Assembly (NCBI RefSeq): GCF_003058195.1
Contig: NZ_QBUH01000008.1
Location: 1 to 64,000 of the forward strand
Source of the DNA: Elizabethkingia sp. YR214
GTDB lineage: Bacteria > Bacteroidota > Bacteroidia > Flavobacteriales > Weeksellaceae
Direction of reading: 5' to 3'
DNA: 64,000 nt
Positions 28,764 through 38,055 of this stretch are shown here, one piece after another. The position numbers and the translations under genes are program-made. Numbering within the stretch: the stretch's first letter is position 1; every line of letters starts with the position of its first letter. The notes under the pieces are model-generated. The model searched no databases, was not told the origin of the DNA, and saw only the letters and a list, made by a program, of their open reading frames with translations.

Positions 28764-31091
28764 ATGCGAAAACCGCCCTCCGATTCTGGTGGCAGAATGT
28801 TGCTTTCTGTAACCGCAGAAAAGAGTCTTTTTCTGTTTAGTACCCTTATTTTTATTTTTTTTATAGCCCCGAATATCAAAGCTCAAGCTTTACCTCAGCA
28901 TCGGCTTGAGTTTACAAAACTGGCGACCCGCTGGGATGAAGGTATTCCTTTAGGCAATGGAATGCTGGGTTCTCTGGCCTGGGAGAAAAACGGAAAGCTA
29001 AGACTTTCTTTAGACAGAGCAGATTTGTGGGATGAACGAAAAGCCCTGGATATTTCCAAGCTAAATTTTAAGTGGGTTGAGCAGCAGGTTCTGAAGAATG
29101 ACTATAAGCCTGTTCAGAAGATAGGGGACTGGCCATACGATAATACGCCATATCCCACAAAATTACCTGCCGCAGCTTTACAATTTGATATAAAGGGTTT
29201 AGGAACAGTGATCTCAAATCAGTTGGAGATTGCAACGGCATTGCATAGCGTCAAATTTAGTTCCGGAGTAGTTTTCCAGAGTTATATACACGCAACGCAG
29301 CAGGCAGGATATTTTAGCTTTGATCACATTACTGATGAAAACTTAATGAATGATCTGTTACCAAAACTTGATGTGCATAATTATAATTCAGGTGCAGCAG
29401 CAGAGAGTGATAACAGTCATGCTGGTGAAGGTCTTGGTAAGTTAGGCTATACCAAAGGAAACGTGACGGAAGAAGAGCATACAATACGTTATCATCAGCC
29501 TACTTATAACGGAAGGTTTTTCGAAGTTTTGGTAAGGTGGAAGAAAATAGGAAAAGATAAACTAACGGGGAGTTGGACAATTTCCGATAACCAGTCTGCC
29601 ACGCTTTCTTTACCTCAGCAATCAATAACGAATTCCGGTGAATGGAAAAGTCATGCAAAATGGTGGAAGGATTTCTGGAGTAAATCTTCAGTAAAACTTC
29701 CGGATGAATTGATTGAAAAGCAATATTATCTGGAATTATACAAACTGGGAAGCATAAGTCGTAAGGGAGCACCAGCGATTACATTACAGGCGGTGTGGAC
29801 AGCGGATAATGGAAGTTTGCCACCATGGAAGGGTGATTTTCATAACGATTTAAATACTCAGCTTAGTTATTGGCCTGCCTATACAGGGAATCACTTGCAG
29901 GAAGCAGTATCTTTTACAGACTGGTTATGGAAGATAAGACCGGTAAGCTTACAATATACTAAACAGTATTTCGGCGTAGATGGACTGAATGTTCCGGGAG
30001 TTGTTACATTAAACGGTGATCCTATGGGCGGATGGATTCAATACTCGCTTTCTCCTACAGTAAGTGCATGGTGTGCCCAGTACTTTTACTGGCAGTGGAA
30101 ATATTCTATGGACAATCGTTTTCTTCAGCAAAAAGCTTACCCCTATGTTCACGATGCAGCCATTTATATGGAGAATATTACCCGCCTGAAAGATGGTGTG
30201 AGAAAATTACCGTTAAGCTCGAGCCCGGAATACAATGATAATTCTGTTAATGCATGGTTTAAAGACTGGACCAATTATGACCTTTCGTTAGCACGATTTC
30301 TGTTTTCTGCGGCTTCGGAAATAGCAAAAGCTTCCGGTAAAGAGGATGAAGCTGTGCACTGGAAAAAAATATTAGGAGAGCTGCCTGATTATAATATAAA
30401 TGAAACGGGGCTTACAGTAGCACCCGGACAGAGTATGGAATCATCTCACAGACATTTCTCTCCTTATATGGCTGTTTATCCTTTGGCCTTACTGGACGTA
30501 AATAGGTCTAAAGACAAAGAAATTGTGGATAAGTCCATTCAGCATATTGAAAAGCTGGGAACTCGTGCCTGGGTAGGTTATTCTTTTACATGGATGTCTA
30601 CATTGTATGCACGAGCTTATCAGGCAGAGAAAGCGGTAAAACAATTACAGATATTTGCCTCTAATTTTTGTTCCCCTAATAGTTTTCACCTGAATGGAGA
30701 CCAGAAAGGAGGACAATATTCCGGATTTACGTACCGTCCGTTCACATTGGAAGGGAATTTTGCATTTGCTCAGGGAGTACACGAATTATTATTACAGAGC
30801 CGACAGGGATATATAGAAGTTTTTCCGGCAATCCCCAAAGACTGGAAAAATGTAAGTTTTACTAATTTGCGTGCGGAAGGTGCGGTGTTGGTAAGTGGCA
30901 AAATCGATAACGAAAAACTTATTACTGTGAAGTTATTTTCTGAAAAAGGTGGAATCATGAATGTTAAGCTGCCAAATGGAAAAATACAACTTGCAGATAG
31001 CCAAAATGCAAAAGCAGAGATTCTGAATACAGACAAAACGGTTATCAGCTTTAAGCCTGGTGGTTGGGTAAGTTTACAGATCTACAGATAA
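28764..31091 (+). CDS. secreted GH95-like (alpha/alpha)6 glycosidase
   Basis: This protein is 775 residues, with a hydrophobic signal (LFLFSTLIFIFFIAPNIKAQ). The start of the mature protein, ATRWDEGIPLGNGMLGSLAWE, matches the N-terminal beta-domain of GH95-type alpha-fucosidases and related enzymes (W-x-x-A/G-x-P-x-GNG-x-LG). The middle has the helical toroid: NDLNTQLSYWPAYTGNHLQEA, then YVHDAAIYMENI and LPLSSSPEYND. The C-terminal beta-sandwich contains GYIEVFPAIPKDWKNVSF. ATG codons at 28764 and 28797 are both possible; the second gives a more usual signal peptide. The substrate is uncertain, possibly an alpha-fucoside or alpha-galactoside. Confidence 0.75.
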   Translation: MRKPPSDSGGRMLLSVTAEKSLFLFSTLIFIFFIAPNIKAQALPQHRLEFTKLATRWDEGIPLGNGMLGSLAWEKNGKLRLSLDRADLWDERKALDISKLNFKWVEQQVLKNDYKPVQKIGDWPYDNTPYPTKLPAAALQFDIKGLGTVISNQLEIATALHSVKFSSGVVFQSYIHATQQAGYFSFDHITDENLMNDLLPKLDVHNYNSGAAAESDNSHAGEGLGKLGYTKGNVTEEEHTIRYHQPTYNGRFFEVLVRWKKIGKDKLTGSWTISDNQSATLSLPQQSITNSGEWKSHAKWWKDFWSKSSVKLPDELIEKQYYLELYKLGSISRKGAPAITLQAVWTADNGSLPPWKGDFHNDLNTQLSYWPAYTGNHLQEAVSFTDWLWKIRPVSLQYTKQYFGVDGLNVPGVVTLNGDPMGGWIQYSLSPTVSAWCAQYFYWQWKYSMDNRFLQQKAYPYVHDAAIYMENITRLKDGVRKLPLSSSPEYNDNSVNAWFKDWTNYDLSLARFLFSAASEIAKASGKEDEAVHWKKILGELPDYNINETGLTVAPGQSMESSHRHFSPYMAVYPLALLDVNRSKDKEIVDKSIQHIEKLGTRAWVGYSFTWMSTLYARAYQAEKAVKQLQIFASNFCSPNSFHLNGDQKGGQYSGFTYRPFTLEGNFAFAQGVHELLLQSRQGYIEVFPAIPKDWKNVSFTNLRAEGAVLVSGKIDNEKLITVKLFSEKGGIMNVKLPNGKIQLADSQNAKAEILNTDKTVISFKPGGWVSLQIYR

Positions 31092-31103
31092 TATTTATAA
31101 AAA

Positions 31104-31130
31104 ATAAGTCCCGGATATTCCGGGACTTAT
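31104..31130. terminator. bidirectional terminator
   Basis: ATAAGTCCCGGA and TCCGGGACTTAT make a perfect 12-bp stem around TAT between two converging genes, with A-rich and T-containing flanks. Confidence 0.88.
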
Positions 31131-31147
31131 CATTAATTAAACTGTTC

Positions 31148-31342
31148 TTACTTCTTTACGGGAGCTTTTTCCTGCTTCACAGGAGCTGTTTTTTCAGCCT
31201 TCTTTTCAGCCTTTTTAGCCGATTCATGTCCTTTCATTTCCTTTTTAGCAGGTTCAGACTTTTTCTGTGCTGGAGTTGTTTGTTGTGCAGTTGCATAACC
31301 TAGTCCAAGAACTAGTGATAATGCCATTAACGTGTTTTTCAT
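31148..31342 (-). CDS. small secreted Lys/Ala-rich protein
   Basis: This 64-residue protein has a signal peptide (LVLGLGYATAQQ, cleavage near residue 20). The low-complexity mature part is rich in Lys, Ala, Glu and Pro (SAKKAEKKAEKTAPVKQEK). No domain is recognised. Similar short Lys-rich secreted proteins are common in Flavobacteriales genomes and their role is unknown. It stands alone; the 146 bases upstream to the next gene hold its presumed promoter. Confidence 0.6.
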   Translation of the reverse strand: MKNTLMALSLVLGLGYATAQQTTPAQKKSEPAKKEMKGHESAKKAEKKAEKTAPVKQEKAPVKK

Positions 31343-31488
31343 TGTACTATTGTTTTAATGTTAGTACTGCGAACCTACAAAGAATTTTTATTACCTGTAT
31401 GCGCTTAACCCGCTGTTTAACTGTAAATTAACACTTTTAAGAATAGTTTAGCGCTTCTTAAAAAATGATAAAAGGCGAAAAGTGCTTC

Positions 31489-32400
31489 CTATAAGGCTTT
31501 TTCAGCAGTTGTAACAGGGGTCTGGATATGGGAAAGAATAAGTCTGAGTTCCTCTGTTTCTGTTTCTGTCAAAGGTTTTAGCGGACTTCTTAGGGTTCCG
31601 CCATCTTCACCCAGAATATGAAGTCCGGCTTTAATAGCTCTTGGTAAACCTTTGGCTACTATAAATTTCAGTAGATCCAGTTGCTGATAGAAGAGCTGCT
31701 GTGCACTTTTCAAATCATTATTTTGTATAGCATTATACAGTTCCACATTCAGTTCGGGGATAAGATTGGGGGCAGCTGTACACCAGCCATTGGCGCCTGC
31801 AGAAAATGCAGCCAGAGCCAGAGGATTGGAGCCGTTGTAAAAAGCAACTTCCTCGCCCAGTTCTTTTCTTAAATAATGCATGCGTTGTACGTCTCCCGTA
31901 CTTTCTTTGATCATGGTAACATTTGGGATTTCCAGTAATCGCTTTAATAGAGCAGGAGACATGTCTACACCACTAGTTGCCGGATTATTATAGGCCATAA
32001 TAGGAATAGATATTTTAGAGGCCACAGCATCGTAATGTTCTACAATTTCGTCATCGGTGAGTTTCCAGTAGCTCATAGGGATAATCATTACAGCTGTAGC
32101 TCCGGATTTTTCTGCAAATTGTGCATGATATACAGTTTTCTCTGTTGTCAGATTAGATACACCAACCAATGTAGGAACACGTCCGGCAACCTGCTGAATA
32201 GTAGCTTCAGTTACGGCTTCTTTCTCTTCATCGGACAAATAAGGTAATACTCCTGTACTTCCTAATGGGGCAATAGCATGAGATCCTGATGTTACAAGGC
32301 GTTCGGTTAATTTTCTGAATAACGGAATATTCACCTTTTCATTTTCGTCAAACGGAGTTATAGGGTATGCTATAACACCTTTGAATAAAGTATTTTTCAT
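31489..32400 (-). CDS. dihydrodipicolinate synthase family protein (DapA/NanA-type lyase)
   Basis: This 303-residue class I aldolase has the DapA fold. It forms a Schiff base through Lys165 (VTMIKESTGD), with Tyr137 in IMAYNNP and a PLGSTG loop at 46-50 in place of the usual GTTGE. Members include dihydrodipicolinate synthase, N-acetylneuraminate lyase and sugar-acid aldolases; the non-standard loop argues against true DapA. The gene lies 18 bases after a cupin gene and both are divergent from a MocR regulator. That suggests an inducible catabolic pair, for example for a hydroxy-amino acid or sugar acid (inference). The ATG at 32400 gives the normal N-terminus. Confidence 0.87.
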   Translation of the reverse strand: MKNTLFKGVIAYPITPFDENEKVNIPLFRKLTERLVTSGSHAIAPLGSTGVLPYLSDEEKEAVTEATIQQVAGRVPTLVGVSNLTTEKTVYHAQFAEKSGATAVMIIPMSYWKLTDDEIVEHYDAVASKISIPIMAYNNPATSGVDMSPALLKRLLEIPNVTMIKESTGDVQRMHYLRKELGEEVAFYNGSNPLALAAFSAGANGWCTAAPNLIPELNVELYNAIQNNDLKSAQQLFYQQLDLLKFIVAKGLPRAIKAGLHILGEDGGTLRSPLKPLTETETEELRLILSHIQTPVTTAEKAL

Positions 32401-32418
32401 TTCGTTTTTTTATGTGGA

Positions 32419-32886
32419 TTATAAATCTCTTCCTTCTTCCTCACGAAGAGCTACACCAAGATTTTGTAGTTGTGGAGCATTTTCACAGGCAATGTACTTT
32501 GCAGATTCTGTATCGCTCGTGTTCTGGTGTCTGTGCCAAGCCCATGATGGGATATAGACAGCATCTCCGGCTTCCCATTCCACCCGCTCACCTTCTATTT
32601 CTGTCCATCCTTTTCCTTCTATTACATAAAGTACAGTTTCATAAGTATGACGGTGACGATTGGTCAATTGACCAGGTAACAAACCTCCAATAGTCATGCT
32701 TACATTTTTACTGGGAAGGTCTACGAAAAATACAGGATGTTTTCTTTCTGTAGAAAACTGATTGTGAACCCCTTCATTTTCCACATTCTTGTGGATAACA
32801 TGTGTTGGCTTTACATAGACTGGTCTTGCAAAAGTCTGGTGAAAGTCTTTGGAGCTGAATTGTTTTGTTTCTTCTGATTTTGACAT
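32419..32886 (-). CDS. cupin-domain protein
   Basis: This cytoplasmic single-cupin protein has 155 residues from the ATG at 32886; a start 14 codons earlier adds no conserved sequence. Cupin motif 1 is HRHTYETVLYVIEGKGW and motif 2 is GDAVYIPSWAWHRHQNT, giving His and Glu ligands for one metal. Such proteins act as dioxygenases, isomerases or ligand-binding modules; the reaction here is unknown. It is cotranscribed with the DapA-family gene and divergent from the MocR regulator. Confidence 0.82.
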   Translation of the reverse strand: MSKSEETKQFSSKDFHQTFARPVYVKPTHVIHKNVENEGVHNQFSTERKHPVFFVDLPSKNVSMTIGGLLPGQLTNRHRHTYETVLYVIEGKGWTEIEGERVEWEAGDAVYIPSWAWHRHQNTSDTESAKYIACENAPQLQNLGVALREEEGRDL

Positions 32887-32987
32887 GATTGATAATATTA
32901 ATTGTGTTTTTGCATTATTGCTTAACAAAAGTATTGTAGATTTGGACTATTGAAATGATACAGTTTTTATAAAATAAGATAGTCCAG

Positions 32988-34406
32988 ATGTTGAGACCAT
33001 GGAAATTAGAAATACAATTAGACCATCAGTCTGATAAAGCGATATATCTTCAGATTGCTGATGCGATAATAGAAGATATACAATCCGGAAGGCTGAAACA
33101 GGGAACAGCTTTGCCAGGCAGTCGTAAACTGGCGCAGGATCTGAAAGTAAATCGGAATACAGTAGTAGAAGCTTTGAATGTTCTGTTGAATGAAGAATGG
33201 CTGGTTTCTAAAGAACGGCGGGGAACCTTTGTATCGGATATTCTCCCGGTTTTATCTAACACCGCAAAACCAAAGCATGATTCTGTAATTGAGAAAAGCG
33301 AGAAAAATATATTCAGGATTAATTTTGATGACGGGCACCCAGATAGTAAAATTGCTCCTGTTGCAGAGTTGGCAAGGGCTTACAGACAAATTTTTAGCAG
33401 AAAGGGAAGATGGCAGATGATGGGCTATGGGGATGAATTCGGAGATGCTGAATTTCGAAAGGCTATTGTACAGATGGCTAATCATCAGCGTGGGATGCAG
33501 GCTAGTGAGCATGAAGTATGTATTACGCGGGGAAGTCAGATGGCGATGTATCTTACTGCGCATTCATTGTTTGAAAAAGGAGATTATGTAATTGTTGAAG
33601 AACCTGGATATAAACCGGCATGGAAAGCTTTTGAAAGTGCAGGGGCCAGAATATTGCCTGTTAATGTGGATAAAGACGGACTTATTACCGATGAGGTAGC
33701 AAAGCATCTACAGTCGGGTAAGAAGATTAGGGCAATTTATACAACTCCGCATCACCAGTACCCTACAACAGTAACGTTGAGCTTACAAAGAAGACTTGAA
33801 CTAATACGTCTTTCAAATAAATTTGGATTTAGTATCATCGAAGACGATTATGATAATGAATTCCATTTTGGCTATCGCCCAGTTTTACCTTTGTCCAGTT
33901 ATACAGAACTCAAAAACTATGTGTACATAGGGACAATGAGTAAGGTTGTTGCACCGGCGCTAAGAATAGGTTATTTGATCAGTAACAATAAAGAACTTCT
34001 GGAACGGGTGGGAGCTCTGAGAAAGATTATAGATGTACAGGGAGATACAATTATGGAGCAGGCCGTATTGCAATTGATTAATGATGGTACAATTAAGCGT
34101 CATCTGAAAAAGGCAACCCATTTTTATAAAGCGAAAAGAGATTTCGCAGCTGAATTGCTTACAAAACATTTGAAAAGTAAAGCAGACTATCATATTCCGG
34201 AAGGTGGACTGGCATTCTGGATAATGCCTAAAAAACAGGTCGACTGGGAGACCGTGTCGGAAGTACTGAAGAAGAAAGGTATTCGTATTGTAGCACTGGA
34301 CCATTATCAGCAGGATCCGCGTGACAGAGGTATACGCCTCAGCTACGGAGCCGTTTCGGAAGAGCAGCTGGAAGAAGGTATAAAAGAATTGGCAAAGTTC
34401 CTCTGA
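32988..34406 (+). CDS. MocR-type PLP-dependent transcriptional regulator (GntR HTH plus aminotransferase domain)
   Basis: This 472-residue protein has an N-terminal GntR winged HTH (residues about 10-80: IYLQIADAIIEDIQSGRLKQG and LPGSRKLAQDLKVNRNTVVEA) joined to a class I aminotransferase-like domain (about 110-472). The PLP-binding region reads YIGTMSKVVAPALRIGYL, with the expected Lys, and IEDDYDNEF supplies the Asp that contacts PLP. MocR proteins usually control a neighbouring, often divergent, operon in answer to PLP or an amino compound. Here that is the cupin-DapA pair, whose starts lie 101 bases away. Confidence 0.92.
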   Translation: MLRPWKLEIQLDHQSDKAIYLQIADAIIEDIQSGRLKQGTALPGSRKLAQDLKVNRNTVVEALNVLLNEEWLVSKERRGTFVSDILPVLSNTAKPKHDSVIEKSEKNIFRINFDDGHPDSKIAPVAELARAYRQIFSRKGRWQMMGYGDEFGDAEFRKAIVQMANHQRGMQASEHEVCITRGSQMAMYLTAHSLFEKGDYVIVEEPGYKPAWKAFESAGARILPVNVDKDGLITDEVAKHLQSGKKIRAIYTTPHHQYPTTVTLSLQRRLELIRLSNKFGFSIIEDDYDNEFHFGYRPVLPLSSYTELKNYVYIGTMSKVVAPALRIGYLISNNKELLERVGALRKIIDVQGDTIMEQAVLQLINDGTIKRHLKKATHFYKAKRDFAAELLTKHLKSKADYHIPEGGLAFWIMPKKQVDWETVSEVLKKKGIRIVALDHYQQDPRDRGIRLSYGAVSEEQLEEGIKELAKFL

Positions 34407-34456
34407 TTCATTCTTAAAGGTATTTTATCCAAACTATTTTTATTTATTTGAAATTT

Positions 34457-35032
34457 ATGAGTAAATCGGTTATCAATGATTATTTCCATTCATTGTTCAC
34501 TATAAAAAAAGAGGTTGTCGAGAAGATAACGGAGACATTTAATCATTTTGAGCTGGACAAGAATTTAATTTTACTGGGCAAAGACAGTATCAGTACCAAG
34601 ACTTATTTTCTGGAGAAGGGATATGTACGCTCTTATATTCTGAATGAGGATAATGAAGAAGTTACCACAAATATATATGAAGCTCCTTGCTTTGTTAACG
34701 ATTTTTTATCATTTTTCAGGCAACAGCCTACAAAAGAAATATATCAGACGGTGACACCATGTACCTTCTGGGAAACCGGACTGGAGAATGTGCAGTCTAA
34801 TTTTCATAATATTCCCGAATTCAGAGAGTTTAGCAGGCTTTTGTTTGTGATTAATTATTATGCTATTAATGACAGGCTTATTGCGATGTCCAGTCAGAAA
34901 GCGAAAACCAGATACATGAATTTATTACAGCAGAAACCTAATATCTTTCAGCATGTTCCGTTAAAAATTATTGCTTCTTATCTGGGAATTAAAGACAGCT
35001 CACTTAGCCGGATCAGGCGGGAAAGTGTGTAA
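34457..35032 (+). CDS. Crp/Fnr-family regulator
   Basis: The gene encodes 191 residues from the ATG at 34457 (a TTG three codons upstream is a weaker start). Residues about 20-115 form the cyclic-nucleotide-binding-like beta barrel (LLGKDSISTKTYFLEKGYVRSY). The C-terminal half is helical with a short DNA-binding part, PLKIIASYLGIKDSSLSRIR, as in Flavobacteriales Crp-like regulators. The phosphate-binding cassette of true CRP is not evident, so cAMP binding is doubtful. It is 50 bases after the MocR gene and 66 bases before a ketopantoate-reductase-like gene. Confidence 0.87.
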   Translation: MSKSVINDYFHSLFTIKKEVVEKITETFNHFELDKNLILLGKDSISTKTYFLEKGYVRSYILNEDNEEVTTNIYEAPCFVNDFLSFFRQQPTKEIYQTVTPCTFWETGLENVQSNFHNIPEFREFSRLLFVINYYAINDRLIAMSSQKAKTRYMNLLQQKPNIFQHVPLKIIASYLGIKDSSLSRIRRESV

Positions 35033-35098
35033 CCAGTAATTTCTTTGCATTTGTCAAGTAATACTATGCTACATAATACAGATATTTATCAAAAAAAT

Positions 35099-36043
35099 AT
35101 GAGTAAGAAAAATATCGTTGTAATAGGTCTGGGAGGTGTTGGAGGCTACTTTGGTTTTAAAATGAATCAGATAAATGAAACGACGGAAAAACATGAAATA
35201 ACATTTGTTGCCAGAGGAGCAACTTACAATGTAGTAAAAGAAAAAGGACTTACATTACTTTCTCCGGAGCATGATAATGCTGTTACCAGGCCAAATGCTG
35301 TATTGCAGAATATTGCTGATATCAAAAATCCGGATCTGATATTTATTTGTGTAAAAGAATATGATCTGGAAAATATCTGTCAGCAGCTTATTCGGGTAAT
35401 TACACCGGATACGATTCTGTTTCCAATGATGAATGGTGCGGATATATACGACAGAATACGAAAAATTATTCCGGATCATGTGATTTTACCATCTTGTATT
35501 TATGTAGCGTCACACATTAAGGAAAAAGGAATTGTAGAGCATAAAGGTAAATCCGGAACTCTTATATTTGGACGTGATCCTCAACATACATCTGCAGATA
35601 TTGACTGGATAATTAGTTTATTGGAGGAAAGTAATATTAAATATAATTTTAAAGATAATCCGCTGACAGATATTTGGGAAAAATTTATTTTTATTGCCAG
35701 TTTTGGGCTAGTCACAGCCTGGCATAATTCTTCAATAGGGTCGGTTTGTACCAATAAAGATCAGAATCAACAAGCAGTAGAAATTATGAAAGAGATAAAA
35801 CTGATTGTCAAAGCTAAAAGTATTTACTTGCCAGAAGATATTGTTGCTAAAACAATGGAAAAAGCAGCTGGATTCCCTCCGGAGACGCCTACTTCTTTAC
35901 AGCTTGATGTTCATTCAGATAAAGGGAATAATGAGCTGGAATTATTTGGCGGAGCAGTTATTAATTATGGTAAAGAACTGGGAGTAGATACGCCTGTAAC
36001 ACTAAAAATATATGGGGAAATAAAAGCAAATATGATTAAATAA
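35099..36043 (+). CDS. ketopantoate reductase family oxidoreductase
   Basis: This is a 314-residue NADPH-dependent reductase of the PanE/ApbA family, which reduces 2-dehydropantoate to pantoate in pantothenate synthesis or acts on similar 2-oxo acids. The Rossmann start VVIGLGGVGGYFG is at the N-terminus when the ATG at 35099 is used; the frame's earlier TTG at 35045 adds 18 residues before the nucleotide-binding fold, which I reject. Conserved later parts are LFPMMNGADIYDRI and the C-terminal PPETPTSLQLDVHSDKGNNELELFGG (in two pieces), matching the PanE substrate helix. It probably forms a unit with the preceding Crp/Fnr-like gene. Confidence 0.85.
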   Translation: MSKKNIVVIGLGGVGGYFGFKMNQINETTEKHEITFVARGATYNVVKEKGLTLLSPEHDNAVTRPNAVLQNIADIKNPDLIFICVKEYDLENICQQLIRVITPDTILFPMMNGADIYDRIRKIIPDHVILPSCIYVASHIKEKGIVEHKGKSGTLIFGRDPQHTSADIDWIISLLEESNIKYNFKDNPLTDIWEKFIFIASFGLVTAWHNSSIGSVCTNKDQNQQAVEIMKEIKLIVKAKSIYLPEDIVAKTMEKAAGFPPETPTSLQLDVHSDKGNNELELFGGAVINYGKELGVDTPVTLKIYGEIKANMIK

Positions 36044-36066
36044 TTTGCTAACATATTGGATAGACC

Positions 36067-36092
36067 TTCGGGAAATCAATGTGTTTTCCGAA
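36067..36092 (+). terminator. hairpin after the ketopantoate-reductase-like gene
   Basis: TTCGGGAAA and TTTTCCGAA form a 9-bp stem (one G-T pair) with a TCAATGTG loop, 23 bases after the stop codon. It lacks a following T-run, so termination is uncertain. The rest of the 250-base gap before the next gene shows nothing else recognisable. Confidence 0.4.
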
Positions 36093-36296
36093 GAATTCTC
36101 CGAGAACTCCCGGGCAAATTGTAGTAAAGCCTAAGCTTTTATATGTAAATATAAGAAATAGCAAATCTGAAAAACGATCTGTTATTTTTGTAGATTACTC
36201 TGAAACGTAATAAGGATGGGCTATTAAATATTTTTAGCTGCCTAATGACTACAATATTTACTTAAATTTACTCTTTTAATTTTGAGAATTTTCTGA

Positions 36297-36890
36297 ATGG
36301 ATAAAATTATTGGACAGTTAATAGCACATTTTAAAGAGATTGTTCCTCTGGATGAAACGGATATTAATGCTATTATCCCCAAATTGGAAATAAAAGAACT
36401 GGATAAAAAGGATTATCTGATCCAGCCGGGACAGGTTTCCAGACATATGCGCTTTATTGCAAAAGGAAGCCTGCATTCTTACTATACTGATGAAGATGGC
36501 CGTGAGCATACGGCACAACTCGGAATTGAAAACTGGTGGATTAATGATTTGTACAGTTACCTGAGTGAAAGTGCCTCTCGAATGTATATTCAGGCAGTTG
36601 AGAATACTACACTTGTTCAGATTCATAAGAATAATCTTGAATTGTTATATAAAGAAGTCCCTAAAATATCTGAGTTCTGGAGATTGAAGATGCAAGGTGC
36701 TTATCTTATTCTGCAGGAAAGAACGTTTGAAAATATGAGGTTTGATGCTTATACCCGATATCGGACATTTGTAAACAGTTATCCGGATATAGAGCAGCGT
36801 TTTCCACAATATATGATAGCGTCTTATCTTGGAATTACGATAGAATATCTAAGTGCTTTACGTAAAAAACATATTGCAGACCGTTCTTAA
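36297..36890 (+). CDS. Crp/Fnr-family regulator
   Basis: This 197-residue protein is of the same type as the one at 34457. The beta-barrel sensor is at about 20-120 (YLIQPGQVSRHMRFIAKGSL; LVQIHKNNLELLY) and the C-terminal helical region ends in QYMIASYLGITIEYLSALRKK, a compact HTH. The family controls single target genes near it in many Flavobacteriales. The next gene, an outer-membrane protein 66 bases downstream, is the obvious candidate (inference). The sensed signal is unknown. Confidence 0.87.
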   Translation: MDKIIGQLIAHFKEIVPLDETDINAIIPKLEIKELDKKDYLIQPGQVSRHMRFIAKGSLHSYYTDEDGREHTAQLGIENWWINDLYSYLSESASRMYIQAVENTTLVQIHKNNLELLYKEVPKISEFWRLKMQGAYLILQERTFENMRFDAYTRYRTFVNSYPDIEQRFPQYMIASYLGITIEYLSALRKKHIADRS

Positions 36891-36956
36891 GATATCTTAA
36901 TTTTTATCATTTATGTTCGATCTAGTTTTGCTCCCGTAAATAAAGAGAGCAAAATA

Positions 36957-37577
36957 ATGACGATTAAACATATGGCAATAGCACTATTTGCATTGCCTTT
37001 ATTTCAGGTAAAAGCACAGCAATTAACATATACACCCGATATTGTTTTGGGGCATCGATCATACACATATCTGCATAATATAAGTTATCAGGTTAATGAT
37101 AAACTAAAAATCAATAATCTCACCCTATTCGATACAGAATATACCAAGGACAAGGAAAATATATTTTTCATCAGAAATACAGTATCCTATAATCTGACAA
37201 AGAAAGTTTCGTTTCATGCAGGATTTGGGATGAAAAATCCGGGAGCTTTTTTTACAGCCTTTGCTCAGTACCGGATTGCAAAACCAACTTATTCGTTTTC
37301 CTATTCTGTGGGTGCCACTTATCAAAAAGGATTTACCTTGGAACAATCAATCTCCGCAGAATATGCACCTTATCTGAATGATGATTTACAGGCTTATTTT
37401 AATGTTTTAGCTATTGCCAATCTTAATTTTGATGGTTATCAGAGAGGGCTGCAGTTCTTTCGACTGGGACTGAAGCAAAAAAAGTTGAGTTACGGTGTTG
37501 CTATTAATTTAGATCAATGGAATAACACTAAAAAAACGTTGGAAAATGTGGGTATTTTTACTAAATATAACTTTTAG
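36957..37577 (+). CDS. outer-membrane beta-barrel-like protein
   Basis: This 206-residue protein has a signal peptide (cleavage near QVKAQQ, residue 21). The mature part is an alternating pattern of amphipathic strands rich in Tyr, Phe and Asn (KLSYGVAINLDQWNN, ISAEYAPYLNDDLQAYFNV) and the chain ends in Phe (FTKYNF), as outer-membrane barrels do. No named family is recognised. It follows a Crp/Fnr-like regulator and may be under its control. Confidence 0.65.
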   Translation: MTIKHMAIALFALPLFQVKAQQLTYTPDIVLGHRSYTYLHNISYQVNDKLKINNLTLFDTEYTKDKENIFFIRNTVSYNLTKKVSFHAGFGMKNPGAFFTAFAQYRIAKPTYSFSYSVGATYQKGFTLEQSISAEYAPYLNDDLQAYFNVLAIANLNFDGYQRGLQFFRLGLKQKKLSYGVAINLDQWNNTKKTLENVGIFTKYNF

Positions 37578-38055
37578 GATATACGCTATAGAAAAGGAAG
37601 TGGGAAAATAATTTACAGATACTTCTATAAGCTTTTGCCTGTTTTGAAATTGAGCTCACATTTTTTACAGGACAAATTATAGTTTTCAGAGGCCTATAAC
37701 TGTAATTAAAAACATTTAAAAGCATCAATAAATCTTTCCTGTAACCTTGTTGTTTATGTTTTAGTGCTTTTGTTAGCAAGTAGTTGTTGTTTTTCGTTTA
37801 ACAACTGGGTGACGTTTCTTTAGGCTTTCCCAATAAAAAATGTATTAAAGTTGGGTTCGTTATATATCCTCGATGTTTGTGGATAACTTCATAAATAGGG
37901 CTGTGAAAAGTTCCTTTTTGCGGAGGTTGTTTTTTTCGAATTTTGTAAAACACATTCAGAACAGAATAATGATTGTTGTAATAATAATCCAAAGTACAGG
38001 TGTATTCTGATCCGATTACCAAAACATAATTTATTCATTTTAAAAATATATTTAC
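37578..38055 (+). other. 478-base non-coding region upstream of nrdB
   Basis: I see no convincing gene here; short frames on the minus strand lack any family features. It contains TGTGGATAA at 37878-37886, the complement of the DnaA-box sequence TTATCCACA, and a related TGTGAAAAG a few bases further on. I found no cobalamin-riboswitch B12 box. NrdR-type boxes are not clear. Confidence 0.35.

Noticed and set aside
37798-38022. Minus-strand open frame of 74 codons upstream of nrdB
   Set aside because: No family features, low conservation-type composition, and it lies in the presumed control region of nrdB.
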